A stretch of 12,813 bases of DNA from DATFQI01 sp035264365 (GTDB lineage: Bacteria; Actinomycetota; Thermoleophilia; Solirubrobacterales; Solirubrobacteraceae). A model generated the notes under the pieces. The model was given only the letters and a program-made list of their open reading frames with translations. It had not been told where the DNA came from and searched no databases. The stretch covers positions 1-12,813 of the forward strand of contig DATFQI010000200.1 in the NCBI GenBank assembly GCA_035264365.1, read 5' to 3'. Positions 5,440 to 11,315 of the stretch are shown here, in pieces (the stretch's first letter is position 1; the number at the start of each line of letters is the position of its first letter). A program made the translations under genes and the position numbers.

Positions 5440-6428
5440 GGATCGACGGCCCCGAATCGCTGCGGGACCACCTGCAGACCGCGATCGAGATCGAGTGGTC
5501 GACGATCCCGCCATACCTCTGCGCCCTGTGGTCGCTCGGCGACGTCCACAACCGACTCGCGGCCACCTGCCTGCGCGAGGTCGTCATGGAGGAGATGCTC
5601 CACCTGACGCTCGTCGCCAACATCCTCAACGCCCTGGACCGCCTCCCGTCCATCGGTCCCGGGACCGTGCCGACGTACCCCGGGCCGCTCCCGCACTCCG
5701 ACCGGTCATTCGAGGTGTCGCTGCTGCCCTTCTGCCCGGAGGCGCTCGAGACCTTCCGCCGGATCGAGCATCCCGCGCTGATCGGAGCGCCTCCGCAGCC
5801 CGAGGGCTGGACGACGATCGCCCAGTTCTATGAGGCGCTGCGCGACGCCGTGGACCGGATCGGCGCCCAGCCCGGCGTGTGGTGTGGCGACCGGGCCCGC
5901 CAGGTGCGAAGCGGTCAGTACTACGGCGGCGGCGGAGAGGTGATCGAGGTGGACGGCCGGGAGGCGGCCCTGAAGGCGCTCGACGTGATCGTCGAGGAGG
6001 GCGAGGGCTTCGCCGGCGGCATCACCGACGGCGGGCACCTGCTCGGCGAGCCGGACGAGCTCGCCCACTACTACCGCTTCGACGAGCTCGCGCAGGGCCG
6101 CCGCTACGTGCGCGGTGACGTGCCGTCGCAGCCGACTGGCGCACCGATCCTGCTGGACTATCGCGCCGTCGCGCCGATGCGCCCGAACCCGCGGGCGGAT
6201 GACTACCCGCCGGGCAGCGAGCTGCGCGCCATGACCGAGGAGTGCGACGCCACCTACGCCCAGCTGCTCGGCCGACTCCAGACCGCCTTCACCGGCCGTC
6301 CGGACGAGCTCGCCGACGCCGTGCCGGAGATGTGGGCGCTCGAGTACCAGGCGGTCGCGCTGATGCGCGTCCCGGTCGGCGACGGCAAGCACACGGCCGG
6401 CCCCGCCTTCGCGCCGCCGTCCGCCTAG
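5436..6428 (+). CDS. Ferritin-like (VioB-type, PF12902) protein
   Basis: A 330-residue protein beginning at a GTG that overlaps the GMC stop (GTGA). The N-terminal helix IEIEWSTIPPYLCALWSL (E20) and the second helix REVVMEEMLHL with E53 and H56 form a typical E...E-x-x-H carboxylate-bridged metal site. Further acidic and His positions follow at E133 (YEAL), E187/E188 (VEEGEG) and H211 (AHYYRF), as expected for a four-helix ferritin-like bundle. This domain is known from VioB-type proteins of bisindole biosynthesis, where it is part of a much larger enzyme; here it stands alone. A diiron oxidase/oxygenase role is inferred from these residues and has not been shown for short members. The protein is soluble with no signal. 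It is last in the operon, and its stop codon overlaps that of the opposing cyclase gene. Confidence 0.83.
   Translation: MRIDGPESLRDHLQTAIEIEWSTIPPYLCALWSLGDVHNRLAATCLREVVMEEMLHLTLVANILNALDRLPSIGPGTVPTYPGPLPHSDRSFEVSLLPFCPEALETFRRIEHPALIGAPPQPEGWTTIAQFYEALRDAVDRIGAQPGVWCGDRARQVRSGQYYGGGGEVIEVDGREAALKALDVIVEEGEGFAGGITDGGHLLGEPDELAHYYRFDELAQGRRYVRGDVPSQPTGAPILLDYRAVAPMRPNPRADDYPPGSELRAMTEECDATYAQLLGRLQTAFTGRPDELADAVPEMWALEYQAVALMRVPVGDGKHTAGPAFAPPSA
6425..6428. other. Shared CTAG: overlapping stop codons of convergent genes
   Basis: The palindrome CTAG provides TAG on both strands: 6426-6428 ends the ferritin-like gene and 6425-6427 (minus) ends the cyclase gene. The two coding regions overlap by four bases tail to tail, leaving no room for a terminator between them, so both transcripts must extend into the opposite gene. 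Confidence 0.9.
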
Positions 6429-9400
6429 ATCGCCTGCAGGAGGCTGCGCTCGGCGCGCCGCGCGAGCGCCTCGGCCCCGCGCTCGCGGGCGACGCTGACG
6501 GCCGTGCGGAAGTGCGACTCGGCCTCCGTCGCCGGACCGCCGTCGAGCAGCAGGAGCTCACCCCGCAGCCGGTGCAACTCGGAATCCCACCAGCCCTCGC
6601 CGTTGCGGGCAGCGACCTCCTCGCCGGCGGCCAGCGCGTCCCTCGCGGCGGGGAGGTCCCCCGCGTCGGCGAGCGCCGACGCCAGCAGCGTGAGGAAGTA
6701 CGGCTGCCCCAGCTCCGAGCCGACTGCACGCCAGTGCGCGAGCCCCTCGCGCATCCGCGCCACGCCGTCCGCATGGCGTCCGCCCGCGGCCTGGGCCCAG
6801 CCCTGCATGATCTCCGCCCACCCGATCCAGAAGCCGAAGCCCTGCTCGCTCGCAAGCGCCAGCGCGTCCGCCGCCCGCCGCTCCGTCGCGTCGACGTCCC
6901 CCTCGAACTGGCACAGCCAGGCGTCGAACGAGAGCGTCAGCGCGCGGGTGAAGGGATGTCCCAGCTCGCCCGCCAGATCCATGGCGCGGTCGCTCATCCG
7001 CCGGGCGGCGTCCGACTGCCCCTGCAGCCACAAAGCCCAGGCCTGGTACGCGTGGCAGGCGATCCACGGATCGAGCACGTCCAGCAGCTCGTCGATGAAG
7101 GTCGTGCGCTCCGCGCGGAGCGCTTCCGAGGCGATCACCCGCTCGAGGTGCCGGCTGGCCGCATGCACGTCCTCGCCGGTGTAGAACAGCGTGCTGCCGA
7201 GCGCCCGGTGGGCCGCCGCCATGTGCGTCGGCTGGGCGCTGTGGGCGGCGAGGTCCTCCAGCCGCCGGCCGAGCTGCAGCGCCTCCGCGTATTCGGCGCG
7301 CAGCAGCCTCACGCGCCACGTGCCGTACAGCGCCCGGAACAGATTCGGCGTCTCGCCACCCATCGGGGCGCACAGCTCGGCGGCGCGTTGGTAGACGTCG
7401 GCGACCTCCGGCGCGCTATAGCCCTTGGCCGCAGTCAGGGGCGCGCCGAGCGCGAGCAGCAGGCTCAACTCCTCGTGATCACGCTCGGATCCGGCCGGCC
7501 GTTCGCGGAGCAGCTCGAGCGCGGTGCTGAGGTGCACGATCGCTTCCGTGGTCGCCGAGCGCCGGCTGGCGAGCGCGCCGGCCTGGCGCAGGTACGGGAT
7601 CGCCTGATCGCCGAGCCCGGCGGCCACGAGGTGCTGGCCGATGACCTCCGGGCGCGTGTCACGCACGCCGTACCAGCCGCTCGCCAGCTCTGCTGCCGTT
7701 CGCTCGTGCAGTCGCCGCCGCGTGCTGCGCAGCAACGACTCGTAGGCGACGTCGCGAATCAGCGAGTGCTTGTACGCGTAGGTGGGCTCCCCGCCCGCTT
7801 CGCGCCTGCGTAACAGGTCGGCGCTCAGCAGCTGGTCGAGGCCGTCCTCGAGGCGGTCGCGGTCCATCTGCGAGATGGCGGCCAAGAAATCCGCCCCGAC
7901 GTCGCGGCCCTGCACCGCCAGCACCTGGGCGACCTCGCGCGCATCGCCGAGCCTGTCCAGACGCGCCATCAGCGACTCGCGCAGCGTCGATGGCACCAGT
8001 CGCTCGGGCAGCGTCCCGGCCGCGACCAAGCGGCCGCCGTGCTCCTGCACGGCACCCGACTCGAGCACCGTTCGCGTGAGCTCCTCGACATACAGCGGGA
8101 CACCATCGGCGCGCAGGGCGATCTGCACTTCGACAGCCTCCGGGAGCGGACGACCGCCGGTGAGGCGATCGACCACCGCGTGCACTTCGGCAGCGTGCAA
8201 GTGGTCGAGCGCCAGCCGGCGGACGAAACTACGGTGCGGCCATGGCGGGACGAACTCGTCGCGGTGCGTGACGAGGAGCAGCACACCCTCCAGCGGCTCG
8301 GCAGCGAAGAACCGGCCGAGCAGCTCGAGCGTGCTGGGGTCGATCCAATGGACGTCCTCGACCACCACGAGCAGGGGCCGTCCCTCTCCCTGCGCCACGA
8401 GCCACGCCTGCAGAGCGTCCAGCGTGCGGCGCTTGCGGCGCTGCGCGGACTCCTCGCCCGCGGACGGCGCCTCGTCGGACGGGATCGCCAGGAGCTCCGC
8501 GAGCAGCGCTGCGATCCCGGCCCGCGCCAGCCCGCACCGCTCCAGCTCAGCGTCGAGTCGTGCGCGCCGCTCTGCCCTCGTGCCATCCGGCGGGACCGCC
8601 CGCTCCAGCGGGCGGAGCAGCGGATACAGCGCGCTGTTGCGGTGGTACGGCGAGCAGCGCAGCCGAACCGCGCGGTGGCCGGCGGCGACGACGTGCTCGT
8701 ACAACTCGTGCGCAAGGCGCGACTTGCCGATCCCGGGCTGCCCGCTCAGCAGGACGACCCTGCCGCCGCCGGCGCACTCGTGCCACGCCTCCAGCAGCTC
8801 GTCGCGCTCGCGCTCGCGTCCCACGAGCGGCGTCAGCCGATCCACCCGCGCGTCGAGCCGCGTGGCCGCCGCGGTCGAGGCCGTCACCCGGTACGCGGCG
8901 ATCGGCCGGACCACGCCCTTGAGCTGCTGGGGGCCGAGGCCCTCGAGCTCGAACCAGCCCTCAATCAGCTCCCGCGTGTCGCCGCTGACGACGATCTCGT
9001 CCGGCCCGGCGAGGGCCTGCAGGCGCGCGGCCACGTTCGGCGTCTCGCCCACGACGTCGTTCGCCTGTCCGCGCGGGCCGGCGCCCATCGTGGCGACGAC
9101 CACCTCGCCCGTGTGGATCCCCACGCGGACGGCGATGTCGTCGCGATCGAGCCGGGTGCGGAGGTCCTCGGACGCGGCGACGATCCGAAGCCCCGCCAGC
9201 GCGGCGAGCCGAGCGTCGTCCTCGTGCGCCTCGGGGTAGCCGAAGTAAGCGAGGACGCCGTCGCCCACGAAGCGCGCCGTGTAGCCGGAGTGCTGCTCGA
9301 TCGCGTCCGAGCAGCGGGCCTGGTACTCCCGGATGAGATCGCGCATGTCCTCCGGGTCGAGCTCGCCGGCAAGACGCGTCGAGTCGGCGAGGTCGGCGAA

Positions 9401-9625
9401 CAGGACCGTGAGGTGGCGGCGCTCCCCGGGGCTCGCGACCTGGGGCTCGGTGAGCTCGAGCTCTGCGCCGCAGCCCGGGCAGAACCGGTCACCGGCCCCG
9501 GCGACGCGCCCGCAGTGCGCGCAGACACGGGCCGAGATCGCGGTGCCGCACCCGCCGCAGAAGGCGGCGTCGGCCGCGTTGGCGCGCCCGCAGGCAGGGC
9601 ACGTGATGGGCGGGAGTGTCGGCAT
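6425..9625 (-). CDS. Zinc-ribbon/class III nucleotide cyclase/ATPase/TPR multidomain protein
   Basis: A 1066-residue signalling protein. A double zinc ribbon is at 9-52 (C9, C12, C23, C26 and C35, C38, C49, C52). A class III cyclase domain covers about 70-250, with metal-binding D78 (VLFADLADST) and D122 (FVGDG), and N197/R201 in PNVAARLQ for transition-state contacts. A STAND/AAA-type ATPase follows from PLVGRERE at about 266, with Walker A GQPGIGKS (295-302) and Walker B LLVVVED (about 418-424). The last 400 or so residues are helical TPR-like repeats. The usual adenine-selecting Lys of the A-K-x-x-GDG motif is Arg (R118), while the partner Asp (D190) is kept, so ATP use is plausible but not certain. 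The ATG at 9625 lies just before the first zinc ribbon. Family activity may depend on ATPase/TPR ligand sensing. It converges on the redox operon with overlapping stops. Confidence 0.9.
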   Translation of the reverse strand: MPTLPPITCPACGRANAADAAFCGGCGTAISARVCAHCGRVAGAGDRFCPGCGAELELTEPQVASPGERRHLTVLFADLADSTRLAGELDPEDMRDLIREYQARCSDAIEQHSGYTARFVGDGVLAYFGYPEAHEDDARLAALAGLRIVAASEDLRTRLDRDDIAVRVGIHTGEVVVATMGAGPRGQANDVVGETPNVAARLQALAGPDEIVVSGDTRELIEGWFELEGLGPQQLKGVVRPIAAYRVTASTAAATRLDARVDRLTPLVGRERERDELLEAWHECAGGGRVVLLSGQPGIGKSRLAHELYEHVVAAGHRAVRLRCSPYHRNSALYPLLRPLERAVPPDGTRAERRARLDAELERCGLARAGIAALLAELLAIPSDEAPSAGEESAQRRKRRTLDALQAWLVAQGEGRPLLVVVEDVHWIDPSTLELLGRFFAAEPLEGVLLLVTHRDEFVPPWPHRSFVRRLALDHLHAAEVHAVVDRLTGGRPLPEAVEVQIALRADGVPLYVEELTRTVLESGAVQEHGGRLVAAGTLPERLVPSTLRESLMARLDRLGDAREVAQVLAVQGRDVGADFLAAISQMDRDRLEDGLDQLLSADLLRRREAGGEPTYAYKHSLIRDVAYESLLRSTRRRLHERTAAELASGWYGVRDTRPEVIGQHLVAAGLGDQAIPYLRQAGALASRRSATTEAIVHLSTALELLRERPAGSERDHEELSLLLALGAPLTAAKGYSAPEVADVYQRAAELCAPMGGETPNLFRALYGTWRVRLLRAEYAEALQLGRRLEDLAAHSAQPTHMAAAHRALGSTLFYTGEDVHAASRHLERVIASEALRAERTTFIDELLDVLDPWIACHAYQAWALWLQGQSDAARRMSDRAMDLAGELGHPFTRALTLSFDAWLCQFEGDVDATERRAADALALASEQGFGFWIGWAEIMQGWAQAAGGRHADGVARMREGLAHWRAVGSELGQPYFLTLLASALADAGDLPAARDALAAGEEVAARNGEGWWDSELHRLRGELLLLDGGPATEAESHFRTAVSVARERGAEALARRAERSLLQAI

Positions 9626-9645
9626 GACCTTCAGACGACGAGGCG

Positions 9646-9651
9646 AGCGTA
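9646..9651 (-). promoter_or_regulatory. Possible -10 box of the cyclase gene
   Basis: TACGCT on the minus strand fits TANNNT and is identical to the box before the 97-residue gene. It lies 20 bases upstream of the ATG at 9625. No -35 match is seen at 17 bases. A GAAGG two bases before the ATG is too close for a standard Shine-Dalgarno. Confidence 0.25.
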
Positions 9652-9761
9652 TCGCCCCTGCGGTCCGCCCGGGGATGAAGTTGAGCGCTGCGCTGCATCC
9701 GTCGATTCACGGAAGCGATGGCGTAATCGTGAGCGGTGGTTGCTGCTCGGGGCCTGGGGTC

Positions 9762-9773
9762 CTTCCATGGAAG
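9762..9773. promoter_or_regulatory. 12-base perfect palindrome upstream of the cupin gene
   Basis: CTTCCATGGAAG is an exact palindrome 27 bases before the cupin ATG, in the 175-base gap between the divergent cyclase and cupin genes. It could be an operator for a dimeric regulator. I see no second copy in the gap, and no certain -35/-10 pair for the cupin gene. Confidence 0.3.
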
Positions 9774-9786
9774 TCGTTTCCCGATT

Positions 9787-9793
9787 GGAGGAG
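9787..9793 (+). promoter_or_regulatory. Strong ribosome binding site of the cupin gene
   Basis: GGAGGAG lies seven bases before the ATG at 9801, a near-consensus Shine-Dalgarno. It fixes this start although the frame is open upstream to 9333. Confidence 0.8.
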
Positions 9794-9800
9794 CAAGACC

Positions 9801-10232
9801 ATGGCCCTGAGTAAACCTGTCCTCTCCGGCCCCGGAGCCGGACGTACCGTGACCCACGGCGGCGGCACGAGCGCAGAGCTCAAGCTCGCCGGTGAGCAGT
9901 CCGGTGGCGACTGGGCGGTCGTCGAATGGCGCGTGCGCGCGGGCGACGAACCGCCGATCCATACCCACACGCGCGAGGATGAGGCCATCTATGTCCTCGA
10001 GGGCGCGATCACTGCCTACGTCGGTGACGAGACGATCGAGGTGGAAGCCGGGTCCTACGCGGCGCTCCCGAAGGACGTGCCGCATGGCCTGACCGTGCGC
10101 GGCGAGGAAGCACGGCTCCTGGTCACGCTCCAGCCGGCGGGCGCGGAGTACTTCTTCGTGCCTCGCGACGACGCCGACGACGACCCCGCGCGCTTCGGTC
10201 TGATCATCCACGATGCCGCCCCGGCGATGTGA
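9801..10232 (+). CDS. Single-domain cupin protein
   Basis: A 143-residue protein built on one cupin beta-barrel. Motif 1 is H54-x-H56-x4-E61 followed by YVLEG (PPIHTHTREDEAIYVLEG), and motif 2 is GSYAALPKDVPHGL with H95 as the fourth ligand. All four metal ligands (His, His, Glu, His) are present, so a bound divalent metal is likely. It resembles the small cupin_2 proteins annotated as quercetin dioxygenase-like, whose substrates are mostly unknown; no enzymatic activity can be assigned. The C-terminal region (EYFFVPRDDADDDPARFG) is acidic. It has no signal peptide. The gene appears monocistronic, with a strong Shine-Dalgarno in front and a very stable hairpin 17 bases after its stop, and is divergent from the cyclase gene. 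Confidence 0.85.
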   Translation: MALSKPVLSGPGAGRTVTHGGGTSAELKLAGEQSGGDWAVVEWRVRAGDEPPIHTHTREDEAIYVLEGAITAYVGDETIEVEAGSYAALPKDVPHGLTVRGEEARLLVTLQPAGAEYFFVPRDDADDDPARFGLIIHDAAPAM

Positions 10233-10248
10233 CGCACCCCTCGTGGCT

Positions 10249-10281
10249 GCGGCGGCGGTCGCGCAACAGCGCGGCCGCCGC
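10249..10281 (+). terminator. Strong GC hairpin after the cupin gene
   Basis: The outer stem GCGGCGGC (10249-10256) pairs perfectly with GCCGCCGC (10274-10281). The inner stem CGCGC (10260-10264) pairs with GCGCG (10269-10273) around an AACA loop, with a three-base bulge (10257-10259) between the stems. Thirteen G-C pairs in 33 bases, 17 bases past the cupin stop, suggest a transcript-end structure. There is no T-tract, so it would be a U-less terminator or an mRNA-stabilising 3' end. Confidence 0.5.
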
Positions 10282-10316
10282 CTGCGAGTTCCGGGAGGCA
10301 GGCGAGACTGGATATA

Positions 10317-10322
10317 GGGAGG
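10317..10322 (+). promoter_or_regulatory. Ribosome binding site of the MDR oxidoreductase gene
   Basis: GGGAGG sits six bases before the ATG at 10329, an optimal spacing, and supports that start. Confidence 0.75.
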
Positions 10323-10328
10323 TGCCGG

Positions 10329-11273
10329 ATGAAGGCGATCGTTGTGACGGATCAGGCCGCGGGAACGGCCGGGATGATGCTCGTGGAGCGGCCCGAGCCG
10401 GATGTGGCGAGGCTCGCCAGCCTCTCGGGCGCGAACTACGGCGATGTCGTCGTCGAAGTTCATGCGTCGGGTTTCACCGGGAATGAGCTGGAGTGGCCCT
10501 CGACCTGGATCGATCGCCTCGGCCGTGACCGGACGCCGTCGATCCCCGGCCACGAGGTGGCCGGGGTGGTCACCGCCCTCAGCTATGGAGCGGCGGGGCT
10601 GTCGGTGGGCCAGCGCGTGTTCGGCCTCACGGACTGGACTCGCGACGGCACCCTCGCGGAGTACGTAGTCGTCGAGGCACGCAACCTTGCGCCGCTGCCG
10701 GGCGACGTCGACTTCACGGTGGGCGCGGGCGTCGCGATGACGGGCCTGACCGCGTGGCAGGGTCTGTTCGAGCACGGCCGCCTTCGCGCCGGGCAGAGCG
10801 TCCTCGTGCACGGCGCGGCCGGCGCGGTCGGTTCGATGGCGACGCAGCTCGCACGTGAGGCCGGCGCGTACGTCATCGGCACCGGACGCGCTGCCCACCG
10901 TCAGGGGGCGCTCGACTTCGGGGCGCAGGAGTTCGTCGACCTCGAGAACGACGCCCTGGAAGACGTCGGCGGAGTCGATCTGGTCTTCGATGTCTTCGGC
11001 GGCGATCTCGGGAAGCGGTCCGCGGGTCTCGTTCGAGCCGGAGGAACGCTGGTCACCATCGCGGGGCCGGCCGAGGCACGGCCCGTCGACGGCCTGGCGA
11101 TCGACTTCGTCGTCGTGTCCGACCGCGCCCAGCTGGGTGAGGTCGTCCAGCGGGTGCGGGACGGACGAGTGCGCACGAACATCGGCAAAGTCGCGACCCT
11201 CGACGATGCCGTGGCGGCATTCACTGCGACCGAGCGGATCAATGGGAAGACGGTCATCCGCGTTCGTCCGTGA
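10329..11273 (+). CDS. Zinc-independent MDR-family NAD(P)-dependent oxidoreductase
   Basis: A 314-residue medium-chain dehydrogenase/reductase of the quinone oxidoreductase-like branch. The N-terminal GroES-like domain shows VHASGFTGNELEW in place of the usual P-x-D loop and PSIPGHEVAGVV, but no catalytic-zinc Cys/His set or structural-zinc Cys cluster. The nucleotide-binding fold carries AAGAVG (163-168, within HGAAGAVGSMATQLA), the A-A-x-x-x-G pattern of NADPH-preferring members. The C-terminus IGKVATLDDAVAAF and GKTVIRV is the standard family ending. Length is normal, and a Shine-Dalgarno at ideal distance marks the start. It probably reduces quinones or alpha,beta-unsaturated carbonyls; the true substrate is unknown. 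It is separated from the cupin gene by a strong hairpin, so an operon with it is doubtful, and it converges on the MFS gene 42 bases downstream. Confidence 0.9.
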   Translation: MKAIVVTDQAAGTAGMMLVERPEPDVARLASLSGANYGDVVVEVHASGFTGNELEWPSTWIDRLGRDRTPSIPGHEVAGVVTALSYGAAGLSVGQRVFGLTDWTRDGTLAEYVVVEARNLAPLPGDVDFTVGAGVAMTGLTAWQGLFEHGRLRAGQSVLVHGAAGAVGSMATQLAREAGAYVIGTGRAAHRQGALDFGAQEFVDLENDALEDVGGVDLVFDVFGGDLGKRSAGLVRAGGTLVTIAGPAEARPVDGLAIDFVVVSDRAQLGEVVQRVRDGRVRTNIGKVATLDDAVAAFTATERINGKTVIRVRP

Positions 11274-11286
11274 GGACTCGGGCGGC

Positions 11287-11302
11287 GAGCGCTCCTGCGC
11301 TC
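11287..11302. terminator. Hairpin between convergent MDR and MFS genes
   Basis: GAGCGC (11287-11292) and GCGCTC (11297-11302) form a perfect six-pair stem around a TCCT loop, inside the 42-base gap between two converging stops. Its placement fits a bidirectional terminator, though no T-tract is present on either strand. Confidence 0.4.
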
Positions 11303-11315
11303 CTCGTGGGCAGCG

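Noticed and set aside
3526..5514. Long minus-strand frame (662 residues) opposite the GMC gene
   Set aside because: A typical GC-rich antisense shadow: Arg/Val/Ala/His-rich with no motif, while the plus strand has a full GMC protein.
7782..9814. Long plus-strand frames (485 and 591 residues) opposite the cyclase gene
   Set aside because: The translations are Ser/Arg- or Arg/Ala/Val-rich shadows; the minus strand encodes all zinc-ribbon, cyclase and Walker motifs.
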